Source: Laburnicola sp. R22_1 (lineage: Eukaryota; Ascomycota; Dothideomycetes; Pleosporales; Didymosphaeriaceae). Taken from it: a stretch of DNA of 64,000 bases. The position numbers were made by a program, and so were the translations under genes. Positions 1 through 13,018 of this stretch are shown piece by piece. The DNA lies in NCBI GenBank assembly GCA_014281115.1, contig JACONQ010000018.1, forward strand, positions 682,001 to 746,000, read 5' to 3'. A model generated the notes under the pieces. That model made no database searches, was not told the origin of the DNA, and saw nothing but the letters and a program-made list of their open reading frames with translations. Every line of letters begins with the position of its first letter. Position 1 is the first letter of the stretch.

Positions 1-2200
1 TTCTTAGACTTTAGAGGCTTAGATGCTAAGGTGATTTTAAATAATAAGGGGGTTTTAGACAATAAGAGAGTTTTAGATAATAAAAAGGGCTTAGGTGCTA
101 AGGGAGTTTTAGATATTCATTAGCGCATAGGATAAAATAAGCTAGAGTTATAGTTTTGCTATAGCTAATTATTATAGCTAATAATTATATACTAGTTGCT
201 AAAAATGCCACCTATAGTAGTATAGTAATAAGCTAATTACTACTTAAAACTAACTCTATAATAAAGGGCTATATACTAGTCTAGATCTAAAACTAACTTA
301 TTATTAATACGCTATACGCTATACACTATTTCTAGCTAACCTTAATATTAGTTAAACACTACTATAGTTAATATTATAAAATTTAGTTTATTCTATCCTC
401 TTCTTAAACTACTATCCTCTTAAAAACTATTTAACTAGTTATTATATCTTTTTATTATACTACAGTAGTTTATATAATAAGTTACCTAAATATAAGATTT
501 CTAATTCTAATAAGGATAATATATATTATAGTTGGGACTATAAGAATAATAATAAGTTATATTTTTAGTAGCTTCTAAGTAAAACTACGCAGGAAGTAAT
601 ATTACTAGCGTATATAAAAAAATCTTGCAGTAGTATAATAAAAAATAGATAAATTTAAACTAGATATAGAACTTAGCCTTAACTTATAGCATATATAATA
701 GATCTCTACTATTGCTATTAATATAGAACTCTAGCTAGACAAAGTTAAATAGTTATAATTTATATATCTTAATAAACTTATTACACCTCGCAAATAGGCT
801 AAGACGCGTTAACTTACTAATATAGAAGCTAGTATACTAGTTTTATTAGCCTTATATATATTAAGTAGCACTAACTAAAATTATATAATATTAATAACCT
901 AATTATATTATGCCTTACTAATAGCAAGATTATAAATAAAATTAGTTAAGCTGTAAATCTAACTATATAGTATAGGACCCCTCCTGGGCAGGAGTATAAA
1001 CTGCCTCTACTTATTAGTTTTTAAGTGGCCCTACTACGTTTAATTACTACTTTTTTTATTACGTTATTAGCGCCTATATAATATAACGTTACGTATAAGC
1101 GCTAAGCCCTAGAACTAGAGTGCGTTAAAGTTTTACTAATGTTCTCCCCCTAGCTTTTAAGACGCAATAATACCTCATCTGCCTGTCTACCTACCGTGTT
1201 ACTAGACAATTAACACCTACCTTTTAATCTTTTGCCGCCTTGGTAGACAATTAACTACTTAGAACCTCTACTTTGCTCCGCTGCTATAATATATAACAAA
1301 TTGCGCGCGCGTCTACTCCTAATACTAAATAGTACCCTACTATTCTCTACTAATAACCTATTAACCTTTAGACACCTAGCTATTACTTTACCTATCTTTT
1401 ATAGAAATCTTATAGTATAAGCGCGTACCTATACATCCTTTACGCCTCTAGCACCTAGTTAGTATGGCTATTACTATTATTATAAAAGCAACAAGCTATT
1501 AATTAGAAATCTAATATTACTTATAGCCCTTAGTAGTAATTACTCCTATAAGCTACGTAGTAGTATATAGCCGCCAGCCTAGACTTTTACTTTATAAAAA
1601 TATTTATATTCTTCTAGTTTTTATCCTTAATAGTTATAAGCACCTTATACTTAAACTAGCATAGGACAATTTATATTACAAGACTTATTATGCCTTTAAT
1701 TCTAGATTTTTACTTAAGAAGATGCGTATTCTTCTTAATATAGCAATTTAACTTTGTGGCAGCTATCTACTTGCCGTATAGGTCTCTAGCAAATACTATA
1801 TAGTTTTTAATATCTAGCAGTGTCTGGCTATTATACCTAGCTATATTATTATTTACGTCTCCTAGATAGGGGCGCGACACTGCACGTCTAGTAGCGATGG
1901 CGTCTTTAGGGCAAGGGATAGATATAGTAACCCTAAGGTCTTATGCGATAATTAAATATATTGTGTAGTGGATAGATAAACACTTAATTTCTAGTTGCGG
2001 ATTTTATATTACGTGCGCATAGGTAATTACGTATTATGTTATTAACTATCTTTAGTATAAGGGGCTAATTTATACGTACTAACAAATAATTATAATAAAT
2101 AATCTTTAGCCTAATCTGTCTCTAAGCTGCTTTACCTTATTTAATACATTTTTAGTACACCTATAGCTTTCCCTTATAGTGTTATACTATATACTAAAAG
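1..2200. repeat. AT-rich, RIP-like degenerate DNA
   Basis: The stretch is extremely TpA-rich, with CpA and TpG nearly absent and stops in all six frames, which is the expected footprint of repeat-induced point mutation. The first 120 bases contain loosely repeated units built on a 'gctaag...ttttaga' theme. Parts probably belong to the gag side of the Gypsy element whose pol begins further right, but I could not read a gag motif with confidence. No gene is recognisable. Confidence 0.6.
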
Positions 2201-4141
2201 GTCTGCAATGTTTCTCTTTCTAATAGTATAGGACTTATACTAGCACTACTATATATTTTATTACTAATATTAGAGCTTTTAATATTATACTTAGTATAGA
2301 CTAGATATTTACTTATAACCTATAACTAGGGTTATATAACTAATCTATAATATTTAACGCCTACTATTATTTAGTCTACTATTTTAAAAACGCTTTATTT
2401 AAGATAGTTTACTATAATAAACTACTAGCTAGTTCTTTATAACCTATAGCACGAGATAATATTAGCCTTATTATAGGTAAGACAGCCTACCTAATAGTAG
2501 TATATTACCTAGAGTTAGTTACTTAGCTAGAGCCCTATAATTAGAATTAGCTAGAATAACTACCTAACTCTATAAATAGCAACTGCGACGTATAAGCTTT
2601 CTAGTAGTTTATAAAGTATATTATCTAGTAGTATATAGCTAAATAGATTATAATAAGTTTATAAAAAATCTAAGTAATAAACTATGAATAATAAATAAGC
2701 TAAAGTAGCTGCTTCCTAATTAGCTTTATAATAAGCTTTACTATTATAATCTAAGGGAGGCTAATAAGTTAGCCCCCTATCGCCCTAGTGTTAATTATGC
2801 TATTGATCTTATTAATAATAAGGCGTCCTAACCGCATATTTATAGGCTTACTAGGCTAGAAACTATAGTAGTTAAGAAGTATATTAATAAAATAACTATA
2901 AAAGAATTCTTATAAATAAGTACGTCTTAGTACGCATTACCTAGCCTTATTATTAAGAAACTGAAGGGAAGATTATATATTTGTGTTAATTACTACGCAA
3001 TTAACGCTATTATAAAACGCAATCGTAAACTACTACTATTAGTAAAGGACACGCTAGCTTATATAAATAAGACTAAGTTTATATTTATTATAGATATTAT
3101 TATAAGTTTTAATAATATATATACTAAGAAAGGTAATAAAGAAAAGATAGCCTTTTTAGCCTATTATAGTTTGTATAAATACACTATTATACCCTTTAGC
3201 CTTACTAGTGCTTCTAGTACTTTGTAGACCTATATTAATAAAACGCTAAGGCAATACCTTAATAACTTTTATATAGCGTATTTAGATAATATGCTTATAT
3301 ATAGTAAGACTAAGGAGGACTATATTAGATATATATAGTCTATTATTAATAAGTTAGAATAAGTAGGTCTATATTTAAATATTAATAAGTGTTAGTTTAA
3401 GGTTAAGAAAGTTAAGTACCTTAGAATTATCCTAATAACTAAAGGTATTAAAATAGATCCTAATAAGGTACAGGCAGTCTATAACTAGCAATTACTATAG
3501 TTACTTAAGAATATATAAGCTTTTCTAGGTTTTATAAACTTTTACTAATAACATATTCTATTAGTAGCCCGGATAGATTAGGCCGCTAGATAGTTTTTCT
3601 CAGTAACTTTAAGGTTCCTTATAACTTATTATAGAACACTACTAACGTTACTTTATAGTAACTTATATTAACCTACTATAACTTATAATACAGTGGAGTG
3701 CAATAAAAAACGTCACTTAGAATATTATCTTTTTAAAAGTATTATAGCTTATTGAATAAATTAGCTAAAAATATACTAAAGAGCTTATTGTAAAGGGAAG
3801 GTTTAGGAGGATTTAACTATTAATAGAGTATTAGCTAACAAAGCATAGGTCTCGGCATATATAACCTTAAACCTAAAGCTTTTTGTAGCTCTATATTTAG
3901 AGCTCTATAACTTTTTAATTAATGTTTAGTTTTATTTTAAATTGTAACTAGCCATTCTAGGTTTAAGGTAGATTATGTAAGCAAATTTTCAAGCTAAGTC
4001 TTCTCTCTAACTTTTTTTATATTTTAGGTATAAAAATTGAGGATATGCTTATATAAGCACTAATTATATAATTTCTTAGTAAGCTTTTAGTTTATAATAA
4101 TATCTTTCTAGATTTAAATGCTTCTTTTTTAAATCCTTAAA

Positions 4142-5408
4142 ATGGCTCTAAAATTCACCACACTCGAATCTAATATTCTTTTTCTTTTAAAGGCTAAAAC
4201 GCCTAATTCTACTATTGCTACTACTTTAAATAAACTCTTAAAAAGTATAAAGAATACTATTCATCGTATTAAAGAGAAGGAAAAGGAGAATTATAATATA
4301 AAAAGAGTTAGTAAAGGAAGTGTTTCTAAGATAACCTCTAGGGCTAAAAGAGTTATTAATAGGGATTTAATTAAAAGCCCTAAGAAAGAAAATAAAAGAT
4401 TATTATTAGAAAATAATCTAGGAGTAGCTAAAAGAACTTTACAGTACTTCTTAAAAGAGGAGGGTTATTCTTTTAATAAGGCTACTAAAAAGCCTTTATT
4501 AAATAAAAAAAGCTAATAATAGATTATTATTTGCTAAAGAAAGAGTTAAAAATATAGAAAATATAGACTTTTCTAAAGTTATATTTTCTGATGAGTCAGC
4601 ATTACAAAGGGGGTATAGTAGTAGGGGTGAATACTATTAAAAGAAAGGAAATAGTAAAGTTAAAAAAGAAATGGTTTCTACTAAAAATTCTAGTAAGTAT
4701 TTTAAAATTCTACCTAACTCAAAAGAATCTTCTTCTTTTTCTCTATTGTTTTATAATTTTATTTTTTTAATAACTATTATACTAATTTAATAATAGCCCG
4801 CTATATTACTATTTAAATTTGGAAAGTAATTTAGATAGGCGGTAGATCTAGATTAGAGTTTATTAAAACTCCTAATCAGTCTACTAGCTTTACTAATAAG
4901 GATTATTTAAATAAAATCCTTATATCTATAGTTAAACCTATAGTTAAAAGGGGTATGTCCTTATATATCTTTTTACCTCTTTTTTAATTTTTAATTTTTA
5001 ATATAATATATATTACTATATATTATATTTTAAATAATTTATAAGGTTTTGTATATTAATACTAGTCTAGGGTGGTAATTTTAACAAGATAACGCCAAAA
5101 TCCATAAAACTAAATTAGTTTTGGATTTCTTTAAAAAAGAGAAAATTAATGTCTTTCATCACCCCCCCTATAGTCCCGATCTTGCCCCTATTGAAAACGT
5201 CTGGAGTCTATTGAAATATAGACTAAATAAGAGATATAATACTACTTTAGGGGTAGGTAAAAGTGAGGCTAGTATTGAGACTTTTAAAAAGGCTATACTA
5301 GAGGAGTGGGCTTTAATTCCATGAAAGGATATAGATAATTGTATATTATCTTGACCTAGGCGTTATAACGCGGTTATAGAGGCTAAAGGGTATTATACTA
5401 AGTATTAG
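4142..5408 (+). pseudogene. Tc1/mariner-superfamily transposase, frameshifted
   Basis: The first 124 codons from ATG 4142 give a lysine-rich helix-turn-helix DNA-binding region. The frame is lost at an A-run around 4506-4512 and continues in the next frame (NNRLLFAKERVKNI, then VIFSDESALQRGYSSRGEYY). The catalytic residues are Asp at 4590-4592, Asp in QDNAKIH at 5088-5090, and Glu in PIENVW at 5193-5195. The last two are separated by 34 residues, so it is DD34E as in Tc1. The segment at about 4700-5040 is badly eroded. The C-terminal block runs on past a TGA at 5322 to a family-typical end (RRYNAVIEAKG) and stop at 5406. It is non-functional as it stands. Confidence 0.85.
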
Positions 5409-5846
5409 TAATATATTATATATTATATTATTACTATTTTATTAATATTTAATATTATTAATAAACTATTGAATACTAACTAATATAGATAACAATCCTA
5501 TAATATAAAACTATAGAGCTATCCTATAGTCCTAAATCTATACAATATTAAACAATAACTATTTCTATGCATTAATTAAAAAGCTATATTACTCTAAAGT
5601 TATAGGATTTTCTTATCCCTATTTTACTTCTAAATTATATTTACTAATAGCTAAATAAGTATAAACTAGAACTATAACTTTATTGGCCTTATTATTCTAG
5701 TTAAAACTAAATTTCTCGTATTCTAATAGGCCTTATAATAAAGAATATATTTAAGTTTAAAAATGTAGACCTTTTTATACTGGTAGACTTAGTCTTTTCT
5801 TAAGATCCTTTTATATATAGTTTTATAAATACTATATATATATATA

Positions 5847-5903
5847 TAATATTATTATATTATTATAATATTATTATATTATTATAATATTATTATATTA
5901 TTA
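5847..5903. repeat. Three perfect 19 bp AT-only tandem units
   Basis: The unit taatattattatattatta occurs three times head to tail inside the non-coding part of the Tc1 relic, preceded by a short (TA) run. It is a simple A/T minisatellite with no evident function. Confidence 0.85.
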
Positions 5904-8900
5904 TAATATATAGAGTACTCGTAACCTATACTAATAGTAATAGTAATATTAATCTATAATCTATAAAGTAATAGACGCTTTAGCCTAATTAAAAAAGTAA
6001 AATTTATTTACTTAATTATATAAGCTATACGATATATATAAATAGAGTTTAATATATATATATATATACTCTATAATATAGTTAGAGTAGTCTTATGATA
6101 TTATATTAGTAATAAGTATTAGTAATCCTAGTACTATAGACTTTTTAATATTAATTTTAGTGCACCTATATTAAATAGTTTAATAGAATAATAATAATAT
6201 ATATAAGATTTATATGTATATAATCTAGTGCCTATAAATAAGCTACAATATACTATTTATTATATTAAATATTACTTAAGTACTAGTTTTATAATAGATT
6301 ACTAAAATTTCTTAAATCTAAGATAATTAAAAATAATAGAAATAACTCTATACTAAAAATATATAGAGAGATTGGGAAAAGGATATATTATACTATATAT
6401 AAGTATTAGCTAATTCTGTATCTTAGATAAAAGGTTATACTCTTCTAAAATTAGAGTGTTTTTACTCCTATTTTACCCCTAAATTACTTTGACCCTAGAC
6501 TGACTAGGCGCTTACTAATGGCCTAAGTATAATTCCCTAAACCTTCCCTTTAAAATAATATATTTTTTATATTTTTAGCTAATCTACTAAGGAAGCTATA
6601 AGACTTTAGAAAAGGTAACTTTTTAAGTGACTTTTTTTTATTGCATCCCACTGTATACTAAGTTACTATTTAATCTACTTTTTATATTATACAGCCTCTT
6701 TGCGCAGCTATAGCAGTTGCGTAAAGCTAAGGAGTCTTTCTTAGTAGTACAAACTTATAATAAGACTCCCTATAATATATAATATATTATCTACTATACT
6801 ATATATAGGCAATATATAGTATACTTATTATAATTTGTAGTAAAGTATACTATATCTTAAGTAGTACTTTATCTAATTTTTAGTTACTAAGTGCGTACTA
6901 TTATAAAATAAAGTTAACTTATTATTTTTAGCCTTATAGTAACCTATAATAAAATCACTCTAATTTACTATTAATACTATCTAAAAATAAGCTACTAAGG
7001 ACAATATCTAACTCCTCCTTTATTTCTTTATTTATCTAATAGGTCCTTATATTATACCTAGGCTCTTTATACCTCCTATAGTAGTGTTGTGTTAAAAGAT
7101 CTACCTCTCTCTTACTACTATCTTGCGCCCTTTTTAATAACTTTACCCTAATAAAAGGGCTTTTTACTCCTCAATCTACTCCCTAAGTAAAGCCTAGCGT
7201 CTTACCTTTTTAAATGCGCTTTCTTTTACGCATTTTTTGCTTTGTTAAAATCTTAATTTGCTCTTTAAGTTTCTTAATATAGATCTCTTAAAGTACACTA
7301 TAGTAGAGTATAAGTTTAGTACTTTTTATAAGCTATAAGTAGCTTAGTTTAGTATTAAGTAAAGACTAAATAAAAAAGTTGTGTATAAGCTTTAACTAGA
7401 ATTTAAACTCAGGGGTATTACTTAGAGTCCTAGCTTACTATAGTGTATCTAATAGAGTACCCTAAAGTAGAGTGTAAATACGCATATTAAGGCGATCTAC
7501 TACTACTAATATATTTAAAAATATAAGCCTAGAGACTTTAAAGGCTTTTTTATAGTTTTCTATTATAAATATATTAAAAAACGTATTATAAAAGGCTAGT
7601 AGGAAGCCCTCTTTATTAATATAAAAGATGCATTAGCGCGCTAAGTCCTATACACACTAGAAGTACTTTAGCTTTAGTAGTATAAAATAAACTATATTAA
7701 GCGGCTAAAGGATATAAAATAAGTGCGCTAGTATATATAGTGTTAGAATCTTTTACTATAGGCAATAATTCTTAAAATTCTAGGAGTAGTAGCTCTTATA
7801 GCTGTCTAGAATAAGTAACCTTTATAACCCTACTATACGCGGCCTTATATACGCGTTAAAGTGCTTTAACTACGCAACTCTAAGCTTATTATTAGTCTAG
7901 CTAGTCTTAAAGACTAAGAGCTTTTAATTATAGGGGATACTAGTCTCCTTATACTATACTAAGATATAGATTTGCCCTTTAAAAATAATAAAAAGTAAGG
8001 TAGTATACCTAGTAGCGCAAATACTCTAAATTACTATAACTTACTTATAGTTGCCTAGCTAAATAAGTTTAAGATAAGAATATCTTTTTAAACTAGTTAT
8101 AACTTTTATTAAGCTAATAACTTCTATCTAGAAGCCTATCTTATTAAAGTTATAAATATCTTTATCTTATACTCTATACTTGGCTTTTATATCCTCTACT
8201 AGCTAAAACTATGCGTTTATAATCTTTAGGTCTTTCTATTATATCCTCTATTAGTCCTTTACTTAATTAAAAGCTATTTTAAGCTTAGATATGCGCTTTA
8301 TAAAGCACTAAGTCTAGTATTATTCTATAGGGTCTCTATACCGCGCGGCTAGTAGTTTATTAGCTATATCTTCTATCTTATCTAGCTAGGATGCAAATCC
8401 TTATACATCTAGGTTAAGAATATACTATATAAGCGTCTACTCTTTAGTTGTAATAAGCTTTGCTATACCTAATTATATATCTACTTAGGCAGTAATTCTA
8501 TTAATTTAATTACTTAGTATAGACTTTAGGATATTATATGCTACAGTAGCGCGTTATGGGCTTAAAATTTACTTATTCTAATAGGCGTAAAGGGCAAGCT
8601 TAATTCTGCCTTCTTAATTAGATAATAACGCGTTGTGTTATTAAGACATTATAATTTATAGTAAAGTATTATAGTCTTGGCAAAAACTATCCAGCGGACT
8701 AATCTGTTCGGGCTACTAATAGAATATATTAGTTTACTAAGAAATTTAGTTAGATTACTTACCTATTAACTAATCTTATAAAGGGCGACGTATTAAAAAA
8801 TTAGCTAGTTTAACTAGACTCTTCTACTATAACTACTTTTAAGACACTTAAGTAAGCCTTTGCAATTGCGCCTATCTTAGTTTATTTTAATCTAGATAAG

Positions 8901-9064
8901 GAAATCTAGTTAGAGATAGACACGTCTAACTTTATTACTACTACTATTCTATTATAGAAGGACAATTAAAATATACTATAATTTATTACTTACTTATTAT
9001 ATAAAATAAATCCTATAGAATATAATTATAAGATTTATAATAAGGAGCTTCTAGCTATAGTATA

Positions 9065-10221
9065 GTTTTTTTACGACTAAGGGATTTCTAATAAAAATAT
9101 TATAATAATAGCAGATATCTCTCCTACTATTATATACACAAAAAAGCATTTTAAGGTAGTATTAATAAAAAGGGTTAGCGTGTTATAAGTGAGCTAAGCG
9201 AGCTTAGTAGGCTTAGCGCGCCTACTCTAACTAAAAAAAAAATCTATATACAAAACTATACGTAAGGCCACATCGCCGTACCACAGTTTAGAGTAGGGGG
9301 GGGATAAGAAGATACTTAACCCTTATTTCTCTCCTCTACTATTATTTCTAAAGATATTGCTAGAAGTAATAACTATATTAGTAGGTTTGTGCTACTTATA
9401 AGATATATACTAAGTAGGAGCTTATACATACTATAGATATACTAATACTCTATTTTTATATTAAAGTTAACCTTAAGACTTTTATTACTATTTCTATTGT
9501 CCTATTTCCTACTATCTTCCTATGCCCTAATACTAAAGTCGCTATTAACACTGCCTAAAAGTACGCTCTAATTTATCTACTTAAAGTTTACTTGGCCTAT
9601 ACTAGAATACTGCTCTATTTAGGACATTATTAATAGAAAGTAGAAGGTATACTTTACCCTATATAAGGTAGTCCTAGTGTACTAGTTAGACTAGTAATAG
9701 ATTAGTAACTATAGGCGTAGTAATAAATATAAAGACTTTTTATTATACTTATAATACCTTATATTGCTATATATTAGAAAGGAAATAAATAAGGGCAGAA
9801 TTAAAGGTAGTAAAGAGAAAATAAAAGTGTTTATTAATAAGTTGCTATGGAAGAAGAGTGTTGCATAGATGCCCTAAATCCTTATAGTTATTATAGTGTT
9901 AGATAGTAAGTGTGACGCGTAAGTGCACTAGGGTAGTAGCGCGCTTATAGCGCAATTACTAATAATAGTAATAATAGAGTAAGAGTTAGTTTACTATGCA
10001 CGCTTTAAGTAAATTAATAGTGTTAAAGCGCTTATAGATAGTAGAGCGAGTGTGTAGTTTATAAACTATCCTTATAAACTATTATTACGTTAGTGGAGAC
10101 TAGGAGTAAATTGTATTTCTAGGCGCTAGACTAGAGCGACCTTTCCATCCCAACCTACGCAGGCTTAAATTAAAAAAAATATGGTTAAAAAGGGTGATTA
10201 ACACTAAATAAACAATGCAAC
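9065..10221. mobile_element. Insertion inside Gypsy RNase H, flanked by a 14 bp duplication
   Basis: The Gypsy frame stops at 'ctagctatagtata' (9051-9064), and the same 14 bases recur at 10222-10235, after which RNase H continues (SRTWD-, YFISSKQL-like). The 1157 bp between are therefore an insert with a target duplication of up to 14 bp. Its first ~120 bp recur at about 56873-56990, and its last ~140 bp recur inverted at about 57070-57210, so it belongs to a repeated family. A stretch near 10021-10080 reads like a retroviral-type protease start (ALIDSRASV for ALIDSGAS). The class is unresolved; a degraded or non-autonomous retroelement is most likely. Confidence 0.6.
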
Positions 10222-12460
10222 CTAGCTATAGTATAAGCTTTTAAGGAATAGAGGTTAGAACTATCTAGGACCTAGGATTCTATTAATATTATTACTAATT
10301 ACTTAGCGTTATAGTACTTTATATCTAGTAAATAGCTTAACTAATAATAAGTATAATAGGCAAAGTTTCTAGCTAAGGTTAATTTCTATATTTAATACTA
10401 TCCTAGAAAATAAGATATAAAACCTAACGCCCTTACTAGGCAACCTAGAAATCTGCCTAAGGGCAATAATAATACTTGCTAATAATATTAAGTTTAGATA
10501 GTTCTGTAACTAGAGATTTTTAAGAGTAAGAGTTTATATTACGCTATTGCTGCTATCTACACTTTATTAGGTAAAGGCTATTACTTTAGTATATACTTTA
10601 CAACTATACTATATTATCTTATAGCACTTACTACTAATAATAATAAACTTACTACTATAGCTAAAATAAAAACTAAGGAAATAGCACAATTGCTTAAAGA
10701 TATTAAGACTACTTATGCCTCTAATAAGATAGTTTAGAATATTATTGCTGCTATTAAAGCTAAGGCCTACTATTTGCTAGAGAAGCTTTTTAAGTAAGAA
10801 CTTAGAATTAAAGTTATAGGCTATTAACTAAGTAATAGACTATTATATAATAAGAACTAACTATATATTCCTAATAATACAGAGATCTATACGCTTATTC
10901 TTAAGCAAGCTTATAATAGCGTTATTACTAAATATATTAGTTATAAGGGTACTTATAAATATATTAGTTACTAGTATTACTAGCTATATATAATATATAC
11001 TATTACTTACTATATCTATACCTATATATTCTATTACTATAGTAAGCTATACTATAATACTAAATATAGCTTATTGCATCTATTACTAATTCTAGACTAT
11101 TATTAGAAATTAATATTAATAGACTTTATTAATAGCTTGCTATCTTATTATAATAATAGCAAGGTCTATATAGCTATTATAGTTATTATAGACTAGCTTA
11201 GTAAGAAGAAGAAGTTTATTTCTATAGTTAAGATTATAGCTAAGGTAGTTATAGAAGCTTTTATTATCTATATCTAGCGTAAGAAAAGTTTTCTAGAGAA
11301 TATTATTAGTAACTATAGTTAATAATTTTTATTACACTTATAAAAATATCTTTATAAGCGTTTAGGTATAAAGCCCTACCTATTTACTAGTTAGCACTCT
11401 AAGACTAATAGTTAAACTAAAGTTACTAATACTATGCTTAAGAAGTACCTATGCGCGTATATTAACTACTAGTAAGATAACTAGGCTTTATACCTACCTA
11501 TAGTAGAGTTTATTACTAACTTATTAGTTAGTAAGTTAATAGAAGTTGCAGCTTTTATTTCTACTAAGAGTTATCTACTATATAATAGTACTAAGCCTAT
11601 ATAGTTATATAATATTAAGTTAGTAAGTAGAGACGCCACTACTAGTAAGCGCCTACTTGTAGCACCTACTTATATAGACTATTAATACACAGATAACTTT
11701 ATTAACTTTTTAACCTAATTATAGAATTTTTTATATAATAATTTATAATAGGTATAAGCTAAATAGACTAAGTACGCTAACGTAAAATGCGTACTAGTAT
11801 TATATTTTAAGATTAGTAATAAGGTGATATTAAACGTGCGTAACCTTAAGACTAAAAGACCTAGCTCTTTACTTAACTATAAAAATAGAGAACCCTTTTA
11901 TATTATATAAGTTATTAATAATATAGCCTATAAGCTTAACTTACCTAAGGAAATAAGCTAATTATATAATATTTTCTACTTATAGCTACTATACCTATAT
12001 AATAAGTAATTACTTAGTAGCTAGATATATTATAAGAATAATATGCCGCTAAATAAATAGATAGATAAAAAGTATAAGGTAAAGACTATACTTACCTACT
12101 AGTTAAATAAGTTAAAGAAAAATCCTTACGCGCCTAACTATAGTGTTATAGAGTATAAGGTCTTATAAAATAGTTTTAAAGAGCCTATATAGGAGTCCTA
12201 CTATAATTTACTTAATTACTCTTAACTTGTTACTAGTTTCTATACTAAGAACCTAAAGAAGCTTACTATACTATATAACTTTAATAAGCTTATTACGCGT
12301 TAGAATATTATTATATATTTTATTACTATCCTAGCTATAGACACCTACCTAAATGCCTAAAAGTAGATAGATATAGGTCTTAAGTTAGTAATAGATAATA
12401 GTTCTTTTAGAAACTCTTTTAGTAGTAATTCTCTTAGCTAGGTTAAGCGTACTAATCTAT

Positions 12461-12556
12461 ATAATAATAGTACTAATAATAATAGTACTAATAATAATAG
12501 TACTAATAATAATAGTACTAATAATAATAGTACTAATAATAATAGCACTAATAATA
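12461..12556 (+). repeat. 15 bp tandem repeat encoding (TNNNS)n
   Basis: Five perfect or near-perfect copies of actaataataatagt (12472-12546) plus flanking partial units. In the plus frame they read Thr-Asn-Asn-Asn-Ser repeats and lie just downstream of the Gypsy chromodomain region, so they may be a low-complexity C-terminal tail of the polyprotein. Confidence 0.85.
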
Positions 12557-12670
12557 TAACTCTAATAGATATTAATAAATTAGATTAAAAATATAATAAT
12601 TTAAGTAGATAGTTATAGTAATTTATACTAAATTACTATAAAAATTATAATAATTAGAAATAATATAAAA

Positions 12671-12790
12671 TAGAGTGTAATAGAGTGTAATAGTTTATAA
12701 TAAAGAATAATAGTTTATAATAGAGCGTAATAGATTATAATAGAGCGTAATAAATTGTAATAGAGCGTAATAGATTATAATAGAGCGTAA
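12671..12790. repeat. Twelve-unit decamer minisatellite
   Basis: Twelve consecutive 10 bp units run without slippage. Two types (tagagYgtaa and tagWttataa) largely alternate, giving a 20 bp higher-order period. It lies between the Gypsy coding end and its polypurine-like run. Confidence 0.85.
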
Positions 12791-12840
12791 TAGTTAATAT
12801 AGAGTTAGAAGGATCTTAGCAGCACTAGAGTTACTGCTAC

Positions 12841-13018
12841 AAAGAGGGGGGGATAGTGTTACTAATTTAAAATGCAACCCCCTCGCTTACGTTATATTGC
12901 CCTTTTAGGACTAGTGTGATAATAAGCGAGGTCCTAGGCAAGGCTATGTATATAGCCTGCCTACGTACCCACCTTATGTGGGTATCGCTACTATCTTATA
13001 TTTGGATCCTGACTACTA
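12841..13018 (+). other. Polypurine run and possible 3' LTR start; composition boundary
   Basis: The run aaagaggggggg (12841-12852) is followed at 12857 by tgttac, the usual TG start of an LTR, which fits the 3' end of the plus-strand Gypsy. Base composition changes here from RIP-saturated to nearly normal, so the segment could instead be host DNA at the block edge. I could not find a matching 5' LTR. The young Fot element is inserted at 13019. Confidence 0.35.

Larger units (their letters stand above)
3691..6653 (+). mobile_element. Tc1-family (DD34E) transposon relic with ~120 bp TIRs
   Basis: The left end at 3691 (cagtggagtgcaataaaaaa) is matched by the reverse complement ending at 6653, and the similarity continues about 120 bp inward to a shared taaagggaaggttta block on both sides. 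TA dinucleotides flank both ends (3689-3690, 6654-6655). The body carries a broken Tc1 transposase (4142-5408) and about 1.2 kb of AT-rich non-coding DNA, making it longer than the usual 1.3-1.9 kb. It is inserted in the older Fot-like element, so it is the youngest layer of this stack. Confidence 0.85.
3556..8724 (-). mobile_element. Fot/pogo-type DNA transposon relic (older), hosting a Tc1 element
   Basis: Inverted ends match over about 45 bp: the left end starts ttctattagtagcccgg at 3556 and its complement ends at 8724, both flanked by TA (3554-3555 and 8725-8726). Without the nested Tc1 element the length is about 2.2 kb, usual for Fot/pogo elements. The minus strand between about 8640 and 7000 translates, through stops and frame changes, to DDE_1 transposase motifs: an LLILDSY-like second-Asp motif near 7800 and a LYILAHLFYILQPLNIV stretch at 7692-7740, matching the family's LxMPxHSSHLLQPLDV. 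It sits inside the reverse transcriptase of the Gypsy relic, which resumes directly after the right end. Confidence 0.75.
2200..12852 (+). mobile_element. Ty3/Gypsy chromodomain retrotransposon relic, interrupted
   Basis: Read through stop codons, the plus strand gives a pol polyprotein in normal Gypsy order. The pre-RT and reverse transcriptase lie at about 2760-3555 (motifs like CVNYYAINAI, IPFSLTSAS and YLDNMLIYSK, the last standing for YLDDILIYS). The RT end and RNase H resume at 8727-9064 (LEIDTSNFIT, YNYKIYNKELLAIV). The RNase H tail, integrase (zinc-binding HHCC-like region, IDFINSLL, IISNYS) and a chromodomain-like end run from 10222 to about 12200. Two gaps are filled by inserted elements (3556-8724 and 9065-10221). 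Almost every stop is TAG or TAA created where CAG, CAA, CGA or TGG is expected, which fits RIP. A purine run at 12841-12852 marks the likely 3' polypurine tract. I found no convincing 5' LTR in the window. Confidence 0.8.

Noticed and set aside
9181..9290. Possible solo LTR (tgttataagt ... accaca)
   Set aside because: The similarity to 56.9 kb runs across its supposed left edge, so the TG is not an element end.
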